Under the pieces are notes generated by a model. It was given only the letters and a program-made list of their open reading frames with translations, was not told the origin of the DNA and searched no databases. The translations under genes were made by a program, and so were the position numbers. A stretch of 64,000 nucleotides of DNA from Roseburia sp. 831b (GTDB lineage Bacteria; Bacillota; Clostridia; Lachnospirales; Lachnospiraceae), in assembly GCF_001940165.2 (NCBI RefSeq), contig NZ_CP135162.1:671501-735500 (forward strand), given 5' to 3'. Shown in pieces: positions 1-7,997 of this stretch. Positions within the stretch are counted from its first letter, which is position 1. Every line of letters starts with the position of its first letter.

Positions 1-2
1 GG

Positions 3-395
3 GTCGGTTACAAGACAAAATGGCTGGAATTTGAGAATGTGGAACGTGTGGCAGGAGAGACAAAATGGAGTTTCTGGAAGCTGCTTAAATATTCCATGGA
101 TGGAATTACAAACTTTTCAAATGTTCCGCTTATGATTTCTTCCTATATGGGAATGCTGCTGACATTTTTCTCTTTCCTTGCCATTATCTTTATCATTGTA
201 AGAAAACTGATTTTTGATGACCCGGTCAGCGGATGGCCGTCCTTAGTCTGTATTATCACGCTGATAGGTGGAATTCAGCTTTTCTGCATGGGAATTATGG
301 GACAGTATTTGTCAAAGACCTACATGGAAGTGAAGAGACGCCCACATTACATCATCCGTGAGACGAACAGCGAGGACGCAGAACGCAATAAATAA
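3..395 (+). CDS. Glycosyltransferase family 2 (GtrB/DPM1-like), C-terminal part only
   Basis: The reading frame is open to the left window edge, so only about 130 C-terminal residues are seen. The stretch ERVAGETKWSFWKLLKYSMD followed by a Gly-Ile and Phe-Ser is the usual end of the catalytic domain in bactoprenol/dolichol-phosphate glycosyltransferases, where an Arg and a GE(T/S)K motif precede the membrane part. Two hydrophobic helices follow (about residues 45-70 and 80-105), as expected for the GtrB membrane anchor. Family role: transfer of a sugar from a nucleotide donor to polyprenyl phosphate at the inner membrane face for wall or surface glycan modification. The sugar cannot be told from this fragment. 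Confidence 0.85.
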   Translation, partial: VGYKTKWLEFENVERVAGETKWSFWKLLKYSMDGITNFSNVPLMISSYMGMLLTFFSFLAIIFIIVRKLIFDDPVSGWPSLVCIITLIGGIQLFCMGIMGQYLSKTYMEVKRRPHYIIRETNSEDAERNK

Positions 396-467
396 GGGCG
401 GAATCATACAAAAAAAGAGCAGATACATACATGGCAAAAAGAGGTTGAAAAAAAGAGATTTTGGTAC

Positions 468-496
468 TTGAATCCTTACGAACATGTGTATATAAT
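468..496 (+). promoter_or_regulatory. Sigma-A promoter for the MATE gene
   Basis: TTGAAT (468-473), a 17-bp spacer and TATAAT (491-496) lie about 65 bp before the MATE start codon. The predicted start point (about 503) falls inside the inverted repeat at 497-532, so that repeat could act as an operator as well as a terminator. Confidence 0.6.
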
Positions 497-540
497 GTGT
501 GAACGAAGTAAAATAAAAGACTTCGTTCACACTTTTTTTA
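497..540 (+). terminator. 13-bp inverted repeat with T-tract
   Basis: The arms 497-509 and 520-532 are perfectly complementary (GTGTGAACGAAGT) around a 10-nt loop and are followed by seven Ts. It can end transcription from the glycosyltransferase, but it begins right after the -10 box of the MATE promoter, so it may instead be a regulator site or an early attenuator. Confidence 0.6.
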
Positions 541-562
541 TGCTTGGAGAAGGAGAAATATC

Positions 563-1918
563 ATGAAGACAGATATGACAAAGGGGAATCCGATGAAAAT
601 TATTCTGCTGTTTTCCATCCCTGTTTTGATGGGGAACCTGTTTCAGCAGTTTTATAATATGGTGGATACGATTATTGTGGGACAGTATTTAGGTTCAGAT
701 GCGCTGGCAGCAGTAGGTTCTACGGGCTGCTTAATGTTTTTGGTGCTGGGATTTGCAAACGGTATCGCACAAGGGTTTGGTGTTATGGTAAGCCATGCAT
801 TTGGAGCAAAGAATGAGAAGTTACTGAAACATTATGTGGCACTTGCTATTATTCTTACGGTGATAGTTTCAGTGATACTTACGATACCGACCGTTTTGGC
901 ATCAAGACAGTTTTTAATCTGGATGAATACGCCGGAAAATATTCTGGATATGGCGGATGCATATATTAAAGTTATTTTTGCAGGCATCTTTTGTACGATG
1001 TCCTACAATGTGGCATCTGGCCTGCTTCGAAGCATCGGCGACAGTAAGACACCACTTTACTTTTTGATTTTTTCATCCGCGCTTAATATTGTGCTGGATG
1101 TATTCCTGATTGTGGTGGCAAAGCTAGGAACTGCGGGAGCTGCGTATGCAACCGTTATCTCACAGGGAGTTTCTGCACTTCTTAGTTTTATTGTTATGTT
1201 TCGTAAATATGATATTTTGCGGACAAGCAGAGAGGATTACTATATGGATTTGAATGGAATTGGGCATATGTTATACATTGGAATCCAGATGGCGTTAAAT
1301 TATTCGATTACAGCGATTGGAACCATGATTTTCCAGGCATCTGTCAATATGTTTGGCTCGCAGGTTGTGGCAGCTTTTACGGCTGCGTCCAAAGTACACA
1401 ATATTGCAACACAGACGATGCCGACACTTGGAACCGCAGCTGCAACTTATTGCGGACAGAATCTTGGAGCTGGAAAATATGACCGTATCTTTAAAGGTAT
1501 GAAGTCCTGCTTTTGGATTTGCATCGGTTGTGCCGTCGTGGCAGCAGCTATCAACTGTCTGGCAGGTCCTTATATGATAGGATGGTTTATCACCTCTCCG
1601 TCCGCAACGGATATTGAGAATGCAATGCGTTATCTAAGAATTGCAAGTATGTTTATGCTTCCGTTAGCATGGATTTTTGCATACCGGAATGGGCTGCAGG
1701 GATTAAACCGTGGATTGGTTCCAATGTTAAGCGGTGTTATGGAACTTGCAGCAAGAGCGATTGCAATTGCAATTTTAGCAAAACCATTCGGATATACCGG
1801 CGTGTGCTTTGCAGACCCAGCGGCATGGGTATCGACAGGAATCCTTTTGATTATCACTTATTTTATCTGGGAAATCCACATGAAGAAAAAGCTTTCCATG
1901 CAGGAACAGTTACAATAA
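563..1918 (+). CDS. MATE family multidrug/metabolite efflux transporter
   Basis: A 451-residue, strongly hydrophobic protein with about 12 membrane helices, the standard MATE size. The opening pattern (GNPMKIILLFSIPVLMGNLF, then FYNMVDTIIVGQYLG) is the typical N-terminal signature of the NorM/DinF branch, and the second half repeats the same layout. Family role: Na+ or H+ driven export of organic cations and other small toxic compounds; the substrate cannot be predicted. A good RBS (AGAAGGAG, 547-554) precedes the ATG. It is a single-gene unit with its own promoter and a downstream terminator. Confidence 0.92.
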   Translation: MKTDMTKGNPMKIILLFSIPVLMGNLFQQFYNMVDTIIVGQYLGSDALAAVGSTGCLMFLVLGFANGIAQGFGVMVSHAFGAKNEKLLKHYVALAIILTVIVSVILTIPTVLASRQFLIWMNTPENILDMADAYIKVIFAGIFCTMSYNVASGLLRSIGDSKTPLYFLIFSSALNIVLDVFLIVVAKLGTAGAAYATVISQGVSALLSFIVMFRKYDILRTSREDYYMDLNGIGHMLYIGIQMALNYSITAIGTMIFQASVNMFGSQVVAAFTAASKVHNIATQTMPTLGTAAATYCGQNLGAGKYDRIFKGMKSCFWICIGCAVVAAAINCLAGPYMIGWFITSPSATDIENAMRYLRIASMFMLPLAWIFAYRNGLQGLNRGLVPMLSGVMELAARAIAIAILAKPFGYTGVCFADPAAWVSTGILLIITYFIWEIHMKKKLSMQEQLQ

Positions 1919-1963
1919 AGCCTTTAAAATGCATATTAGCAAAAAAAGGATTGGAAATGCAGG

Positions 1964-1996
1964 CAAGAGTCCGATTTATTGGACTCTTGTTTTTTT
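1964..1996 (+). terminator. Rho-independent terminator after MATE
   Basis: A 9-bp perfect stem (CAAGAGTCC, 1964-1972, with GGACTCTTG, 1981-1989) is followed by a run of seven Ts. Confidence 0.85.
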
Positions 1997-2053
1997 ATAC
2001 TCCTAGTATCAAAAGACGGAACAAAAGTTAAAAGAAAAAGGAGTGTGAACACA

Positions 2054-2155
2054 ATGAAAGGATATGTAGTAGAAGCAGGTTACATGGGATTTGTAGAGGG
2101 AAGATATATGTTGTTCGCGGATGAGGAAGATTATCGCGAATATTTTGAACAATGA
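2054..2155 (+). CDS. Small hypothetical protein, 33 residues
   Basis: A short ORF with a strong RBS (AAAAAGGAG at 2035-2043) ten bases before the ATG. The product starts MKGYVVEAGYMGFVEGRYML and ends in an acidic tail with DEEDYREYF. It is aromatic and Gly rich, has no membrane segment and no motif that I can name. Its stop codon overlaps an ATG at 2152 that is in frame with the next gene, which hints at translational coupling. The strong RBS and the tight layout argue that it is translated. The function is unknown. Confidence 0.6.
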   Translation: MKGYVVEAGYMGFVEGRYMLFADEEDYREYFEQ

Positions 2156-2235
2156 TTGAAATTTCCTTGCCGCTGTGGGATAATGGACAGGTAGACAACG
2201 AAGACTACAATTCCTTAGATAAGGGAGGCAGAATC

Positions 2236-2697
2236 ATGGCAGGAAAAGAAATTGAAGTCTATGAAGGTGCACCAGACGTTAAAATCAAACCTTATGAGCA
2301 CCATGCAAAATACTATGAGACCGATCAGATGGGAATCATTCATCATTCGAATTACATCAAGTGGATGGAAGAAGCAAGGATGGATCTGATGGAGCAGATG
2401 GGACTTAGTTACAAGCAGATGGAAGCAATGGAAATTATCAGTCCGGTATTATCCATTTCCTGTGACTATCACAGTATGGTTCACTTTGATGATGTTGTAG
2501 TAATCGAGACAAAGTTAGTAAAATATAACGGAATCAAGATGGAAGTGGAATACCGTATGACAGACAAAAAGACCGGAGAACTTCGCACGACAGGAAGAAG
2601 CTCCCATTGCTTTTTAAATCATGCAGGAAAGCCAATTTCCTTAAAGCGTTCCTATCCGGAACTTGATACCAAATTTTTCGAATATACGCAGAGTTAA
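2236..2697 (+). CDS. Hotdog-fold acyl-CoA thioesterase (YbgC/FadM type)
   Basis: A 153-residue protein of the 4-hydroxybenzoyl-CoA thioesterase family. The segment YETDQMGIIHHSNYIKWMEE matches the family pattern in which the Asp (here in ETDQMG) and the H-x-x-Y strand-to-helix region form the active site. Predicted role: hydrolysis of an acyl-CoA to the free acid and CoA in the cytoplasm; chain length cannot be read. The start is set at 2236 by the RBS AAGGGAGG (2221-2228). An upstream in-frame ATG at 2152 would add 28 residues and overlap the stop of the small ORF, but it has no good RBS and the extra segment does not look like the domain. Confidence 0.85.
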   Translation: MAGKEIEVYEGAPDVKIKPYEHHAKYYETDQMGIIHHSNYIKWMEEARMDLMEQMGLSYKQMEAMEIISPVLSISCDYHSMVHFDDVVVIETKLVKYNGIKMEVEYRMTDKKTGELRTTGRSSHCFLNHAGKPISLKRSYPELDTKFFEYTQS

Positions 2698-2701
2698 AAA
2701 T

Positions 2702-2735
2702 CTGCCATACCAGATGCGGTATGGCAGTTCTTGTT
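2702..2735 (+). terminator. Rho-independent terminator
   Basis: A perfect 10-bp stem (CTGCCATACC, 2702-2711; GGTATGGCAG, 2718-2727) with a 6-nt loop, followed by the T-rich TTCTTGTT. Confidence 0.75.
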
Positions 2736-2775
2736 GCATGTAAAAGAATAATGAAAAGAAACGAGGAAGAAAGAA

Positions 2776-4566
2776 ATGATAACAGAAAGATTAGCTGCGC
2801 TTCGCAAAGAGATGGCAAAACGCAACATTTCCATTTATGTTGTGCCAACAGCAGATTTTCATGAATCCGAATATGTCGGAGAACATTTTAAAGCAAGAAA
2901 ATTTATTACAGGATTTACAGGTTCTGCGGGAACCGCAGTGATTACAATGGAGGAAGCAGGTCTTTGGACAGACGGCCGTTATTTTGTCCAGGCGGAAAAA
3001 CAGTTACAGGGAAGTACCGTAACCTTATATCGCATGGGGGAAGAGGGCGTCCCGACTGTAAATGAATTTATCGAACAGAAGTTAAAAGAAGGCGGCACCA
3101 TTGGCTTTGACGGACGTGTCGTTAACACCCGCTGGGGACTCCAGCTAAAGGAGATTGCAAAGAAGAAAAACGGAGCACTTTATGTCGAGGAAGATTTGAT
3201 TGACCTTATCTGGAAAGACCGCCCGGCACTTGCAAAGACTCCGATGTTTATCTTAGAAGAAAAATATTCCGGAAAGAGCACAAAGACAAAATTAGAAGAG
3301 CTGCGTGCTGCAATGGAAAAAGAGGGCGCAGATACACATATTTTAACCTCACTTTACGATATCGCATGGCTGTTAAATGTCAGAGGAAATGATATCGAGT
3401 GTGTACCGGTTGTACTTTCTTTCTTACTTTTAACCAAGACAGACTGTACCTGGTTTTTACAGGAAGAGATTTTAACGGATGAGATTCGTGCTTATCTGAA
3501 TGAGAATCACATCAAGACAAGACCTTATGAAGAGGTTTATGCGGCAGCAGCAGAACTTCCGGCAGATGCAAAAGTATTGCTTGACCGTGCATGCGTAAAC
3601 TATCGAATCTGCAATAATTTAAAAGATTCAATTACAATTGTAGATGGAGCAAATCCAACTGAGTTGATGAAAGCGATAAAAAATCCGGTTGAGGTGGATA
3701 ACACAAGAGCTGCCCATGTCAAAGACGGTGTCGCATTTACCAAGTTTATGTATTGGTTGAAACAGAACATTGGAAAAGAAAAGATTACCGAGATTTCAGC
3801 CTCTGATTATCTGGAAAAATGCAGAAGAGAGCAGGAGGGACTAATTGAGTTAAGCTTTAATACCATTTCTGCTTATGGACCAAATGCAGCCATGATGCAC
3901 TATTCTGCAACACCGGAATCCGATGCAGAGTTAAAACCGGAAGGATTTTTACTGGTAGATTCCGGCGGACATTATTATGAAGGAACGACAGATATCACAA
4001 GAACAATTGCATTAGGACCGATTACGGATGAGATGAGATTACATTTTACAACCGTATGCCGTTCGAACTTAAATCTTGCAAATGCAAAGTTTTTATATGG
4101 ATGCAGTGGCTTAAATCTGGACATCTTATCAAGAGGACCATTGTGGCAGATGGGAATTGACTATAAGTGTGGAACCGGTCACGGTGTTGGATATCTTTTG
4201 AATGTACACGAGGGACCAAACGGGTTCCGCTGGAGAGTTGTGCCGGAGCGTCATGACAATGGCACTTTGGAAGAGGGCATGATTACAACGGATGAACCTG
4301 GCGTATACTTAGAAGGAAAGTACGGAATCCGTACCGAGAATGAACTTGTCTGCCATAAGGCCGAGAAGAATGAGTATGGTCAGTTTATGGAATTTGAAAA
4401 CATCACGTATGCGCCAATCGATCTGGATGCAATTGATCCGGACGAGATGACAGGCACAGAGCGTAAATTATTGAATGACTATCACAAGAAAGTCTACGAA
4501 ACCATCTCACCGTATCTGACAGCGGAAGAGACGGAATGGTTAAAGAAATATACGAGAGCAATTTAA
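2776..4566 (+). CDS. pepP: Xaa-Pro aminopeptidase (M24B, aminopeptidase P family)
   Basis: A 596-residue protein of the long three-domain aminopeptidase P type: two creatinase-like N domains (about 1-300) and a pita-bread metallopeptidase domain (about 305-540). The five metal ligands are visible: the two Asp of LLVDSGGHY and TTDITRT, the His of TGHGVGYLLNVHEGP, the Glu of TTDEPGVY and the Glu of IRTENELV. Role: release of the N-terminal residue from peptides whose second residue is proline, in the cytoplasm. The RBS (GAGGAAGAAAG) is spaced normally. It lies alone between a terminator and polA, 19 bp upstream, and may be cotranscribed with polA. Confidence 0.93.
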   Translation: MITERLAALRKEMAKRNISIYVVPTADFHESEYVGEHFKARKFITGFTGSAGTAVITMEEAGLWTDGRYFVQAEKQLQGSTVTLYRMGEEGVPTVNEFIEQKLKEGGTIGFDGRVVNTRWGLQLKEIAKKKNGALYVEEDLIDLIWKDRPALAKTPMFILEEKYSGKSTKTKLEELRAAMEKEGADTHILTSLYDIAWLLNVRGNDIECVPVVLSFLLLTKTDCTWFLQEEILTDEIRAYLNENHIKTRPYEEVYAAAAELPADAKVLLDRACVNYRICNNLKDSITIVDGANPTELMKAIKNPVEVDNTRAAHVKDGVAFTKFMYWLKQNIGKEKITEISASDYLEKCRREQEGLIELSFNTISAYGPNAAMMHYSATPESDAELKPEGFLLVDSGGHYYEGTTDITRTIALGPITDEMRLHFTTVCRSNLNLANAKFLYGCSGLNLDILSRGPLWQMGIDYKCGTGHGVGYLLNVHEGPNGFRWRVVPERHDNGTLEEGMITTDEPGVYLEGKYGIRTENELVCHKAEKNEYGQFMEFENITYAPIDLDAIDPDEMTGTERKLLNDYHKKVYETISPYLTAEETEWLKKYTRAI

Positions 4567-4585
4567 AGAAAGACATGGTGAATTT

Positions 4586-7327
4586 ATGAGCGAAAAGTTA
4601 GTATTGATAGATGGACATAGTATTTTAAACCGGGCATATTTTGGAATCCCCGATTTGACAAACGCAGAAGGGCTGCATACCAATGCCGTATATGGTTTCT
4701 TAAACATTATGTTCAAGATTTTAGAGGAAGAGCAGCCGGATTATCTGACGGTTGCGTTTGATCTGTCGGCGCCGACTTTTCGCCATAAGATGTTTGATGC
4801 ATACAAAGGAACCAGAAAACCGATGGCACAGGAACTTCGCCAGCAGGTTCCTTTGATGAAAGAAATGTTAGAGGCGATGGGCGTTACCGTTGTGACAAAA
4901 GAAGGATATGAGGCAGATGATATCCTTGGAACCATCGCAAAACAAAGTGAAAAAGAGGGTGTTGAAGTTGCGGTTGTCTCAGGAGACCGTGATTTGTTGC
5001 AGCTTGCCTCTGATCATATCAAAATCCGCATTCCAAAGACAAAACGTACCGGAACCGAGATTGAGGACTATTTAGCTACGGATGTAGTTGAAAAATATCA
5101 GGTAACACCACTTCAGTTTATCGATGTGAAAGCACTGATGGGGGATACCGCAGATAATATTCCGGGTGTGCCAGGAATCGGAGAAAAGACGGCAACCAGC
5201 CTGATTGTACAGTACGGAAGTATTGAAAATGCTTATGAGCATGTCGATGAAGTGAAACCACCTCGCGCAAGCAATAACTTAAGAGAACATTATGACATGG
5301 CAAAGATGAGTAAAACACTTGCCACCATCAAGATAGATGCTCCAATCGACTATCGGTTACAGGATGCAAAATTAGAGCATATTTCAGATCTTTATACCAA
5401 AGAAGCGTATTTGATGTGCAAACGGTTAGAGTTAAAGACTCTGTTAAAACGTTTCCAGGTAGAACAGTTTGCATCGGATGAGACGGAAAAGGAACAGCCG
5501 GAACAGTATTTTAAAGAAGTGACGGAGCCAAAAGAGGCAGAAAAGATTTTTGCTAAGGCAAAAGGAAAAGAGATTGGCTTTTATCTGGTTCCATCCGCAA
5601 AGGGTGGAGACAAAAAGATGGAGTCAGGCGGTCAGATGAGCCTTTTTGAGACGCCGGTGACAAACGCGTTCCTTGGAATGGCAGTTGCAATCTCAAAAGA
5701 AGAGATTTTTTATTTAAGAGCGGGTGAGCACTTGACAAGTGATAAGTTAGTCTCCCTTTTGGCGGACTGTGGGGCGGCATCCTATGCAACGCTTGACTTA
5801 AAGCCACAGGTAGCATTGCTTGGTTTATCGGACTGTAAGGAGAATGGAGGACTGAAAAAAGATTCCCTGTTCGATGCTGTGATTGCAGCTTATTTGATTA
5901 ATCCGGCAAAAAATGAGTATGAATACGAAGACATTGCAAAAGATTTTGCAGACCTTTTCATTCCGTCTAAGGCAGATTTGCTTGGAAAACTTTCCTATGA
6001 ACAGGCAAAAGAAGAAAAACCGCAGGATTTCTTAAAAAGTGTGTGCTATCCAGCCTATGTAGCGCTTGTTACAAAAGAAAAGTTATTACAGACACTAGAC
6101 GAGATGGGAATGAAGAAACTCTATCTGACAATTGAGTTTCCACTGGTGTTCACATTGGCGGATATGGAAAAAGAAGGCATTATCTGTGACGCAACAGCTT
6201 TAAAAGAGTATGGCGAAAAGCTTTCCGTCAGAATCGACGAACTGGAAAAGAAGATTTACGAGGAAGCTGGCGAAGAATTTAATATCAATTCACCAAAACA
6301 GCTCGGCGTAATCTTATTTGAAAAGTTAGAGATGCCTAACGGAAAGAAAACGAAGACCGGCTATTCAACGGCAGCGGACGTGCTGGAAAAGCTAGCACCG
6401 GATTATCCGATTGTTGCCGATATTTTAGAGTACCGTCAGCTTACCAAATTAAAATCAACTTATGCCGATGGTCTTGCAAGCTGTATCAAAGAGGATGGAA
6501 GAATTCATACCACATTCAATCAGACAATCACGGTGACCGGCAGGTTAAGCAGTACCGAACCAAACTTACAGAATATCCCGATGAGAATTGAACTTGGACG
6601 CCTGATTCGAAAGACCTTCCTTCCAAAAGAAGGCTACGAATTTTTAGATTCCGATTATTCCCAGATAGAACTTCGTGTGTTAGCACATATGTCCGGGGAT
6701 GAAAAACTGATTGAAGCGTACAAAGAGGCGCAGGATATTCACCGTATTACGGCATCCCAGGTTTTCCATATTCCGTTTGAGGAAGTGACTGATTTGCAAA
6801 GAAGAAATGCAAAAGCCGTAAACTTCGGGATTGTCTATGGAATCAGTTCCTTTGGCTTAAGCCAGGATTTAAGTATCAGTAAAAAAGAGGCGCAGCAATA
6901 CATCGAGAGTTATTTTGCAACTTATCCAAAGATTAAGAGCTTTTTGGACGGCCTGGTAGAGCATGCAAAAGAAAATGGCTATGTGACGACCATGTTTGGA
7001 AGAAGAAGACCGGTACCGGAACTTAGCTCCAGTAATTTCATGCAGCGTTCCTTTGGAGAGCGCGTCGCAATGAATTCGCCAATCCAGGGAACTGCGGCAG
7101 ACATTATCAAAATTGCAATGATTCGTGTCCATGACCGCCTGATTAAAGAGGGGCTAAAATCCAGACTGATTTTACAGGTACACGATGAATTATTGGTGGA
7201 GACTGCAAAAGAGGAACGCGATATCGTAGAAAAGATTTTAGAAGAAGAGATGCACGGTGCGGCAGACCTTAAGGTTTCCTTAGAGATTGATACCCATGCC
7301 GGCACGAACTGGTATGAGGCAAAATAA
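4586..7327 (+). CDS. polA: DNA polymerase I
   Basis: A 913-residue protein in three parts. Residues 1-290 are the 5'-3' nuclease, with LIDGHSILNRAYFG, GYEADDILG, VVSGDRDLLQLA and LMGDTADNIPGVPGIGEKTA. Residues about 310-500 are in the place of the 3'-5' exonuclease, but the DxE and later Asp motifs of an active proofreading site are not seen, so this domain is probably inactive, as in Bacillus and Thermus Pol I. The polymerase follows, with motif A (DYSQIELRVLAHMS), motif B (RRNAKAVNFGIVYGIS) and motif C (LQVHDELLVE). Role: Okazaki fragment processing and repair synthesis. It is followed 31 bp later by coaE, a common polA-coaE arrangement in Clostridia. Confidence 0.97.
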   Translation: MSEKLVLIDGHSILNRAYFGIPDLTNAEGLHTNAVYGFLNIMFKILEEEQPDYLTVAFDLSAPTFRHKMFDAYKGTRKPMAQELRQQVPLMKEMLEAMGVTVVTKEGYEADDILGTIAKQSEKEGVEVAVVSGDRDLLQLASDHIKIRIPKTKRTGTEIEDYLATDVVEKYQVTPLQFIDVKALMGDTADNIPGVPGIGEKTATSLIVQYGSIENAYEHVDEVKPPRASNNLREHYDMAKMSKTLATIKIDAPIDYRLQDAKLEHISDLYTKEAYLMCKRLELKTLLKRFQVEQFASDETEKEQPEQYFKEVTEPKEAEKIFAKAKGKEIGFYLVPSAKGGDKKMESGGQMSLFETPVTNAFLGMAVAISKEEIFYLRAGEHLTSDKLVSLLADCGAASYATLDLKPQVALLGLSDCKENGGLKKDSLFDAVIAAYLINPAKNEYEYEDIAKDFADLFIPSKADLLGKLSYEQAKEEKPQDFLKSVCYPAYVALVTKEKLLQTLDEMGMKKLYLTIEFPLVFTLADMEKEGIICDATALKEYGEKLSVRIDELEKKIYEEAGEEFNINSPKQLGVILFEKLEMPNGKKTKTGYSTAADVLEKLAPDYPIVADILEYRQLTKLKSTYADGLASCIKEDGRIHTTFNQTITVTGRLSSTEPNLQNIPMRIELGRLIRKTFLPKEGYEFLDSDYSQIELRVLAHMSGDEKLIEAYKEAQDIHRITASQVFHIPFEEVTDLQRRNAKAVNFGIVYGISSFGLSQDLSISKKEAQQYIESYFATYPKIKSFLDGLVEHAKENGYVTTMFGRRRPVPELSSSNFMQRSFGERVAMNSPIQGTAADIIKIAMIRVHDRLIKEGLKSRLILQVHDELLVETAKEERDIVEKILEEEMHGAADLKVSLEIDTHAGTNWYEAK

Positions 7328-7358
7328 TCGCAAAAAGATTGCAAGAGGAAAAGATAAG

Positions 7359-7949
7359 ATGAGATTTATTGGAATTACAGGTGGCGTTGGTGCCGGAAAG
7401 TCTGCAATTCTTTCGTATTTAGCGAAAAAGGAGCGGACAAGGGTCATGTTAGCAGATGAAATTGCACATGACTTGATGAAACCGGGTACTTCGTGCTATG
7501 ATAGGTTAAAGCAATGCTTTGGAAAAGAAGATATTTACCTGCCAGACGGTAATTTTGACCGGAATAAAATGGCTGCTGTTATTTTTGGGGATGATGCAAA
7601 GAGAGAGCAGCTCAATGCGATTGTGCATCCGGCAGTAAAAGAGTATGTGATAGAGCAGGAAGCTTTTGAACGGGAAAAAGGGAAACTGGATTTTCTGGTG
7701 TTAGAGGCTGCTTTGCTAATTGAAGAACATTATGATGAAATTTGCGATGAACTCTGGTATATTTATACGAAAGAGGAAGTGCGCAAAGTGCGTCTGATGG
7801 AGTCAAGGGGATATTCCGCGGAAAAAGTGCAGCAGATTTTTGACAGCCAGTTAAAAGAGTCGGAATACCGGAAACATTGCCGTGTTGTGATTGATAACAA
7901 TGGCGCTTATGAGAAGACCTTTCAGCAGATAGATGCTGCGTTAGAATAG
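7359..7949 (+). CDS. coaE: Dephospho-CoA kinase
   Basis: A 196-residue P-loop kinase starting MRFIGITGGVGAGKS, with the Walker A at residues 8-15, then LADEIAHDL and the conserved IVHPAV segment. It phosphorylates the ribose 3' position of dephospho-CoA, the last step of CoA synthesis. The start at 7359 is chosen because AAGAGGAAAAG lies just upstream and MRFIG is the usual N-terminus; an in-frame start at 7287 would overlap polA and add residues unlike the family. It forms a unit with polA. Confidence 0.95.
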   Translation: MRFIGITGGVGAGKSAILSYLAKKERTRVMLADEIAHDLMKPGTSCYDRLKQCFGKEDIYLPDGNFDRNKMAAVIFGDDAKREQLNAIVHPAVKEYVIEQEAFEREKGKLDFLVLEAALLIEEHYDEICDELWYIYTKEEVRKVRLMESRGYSAEKVQQIFDSQLKESEYRKHCRVVIDNNGAYEKTFQQIDAALE

Positions 7950-7997
7950 CTTAAAAAGCAAAAAATACAGATGGGGAGCCAAGAGGAGATACCGCAA

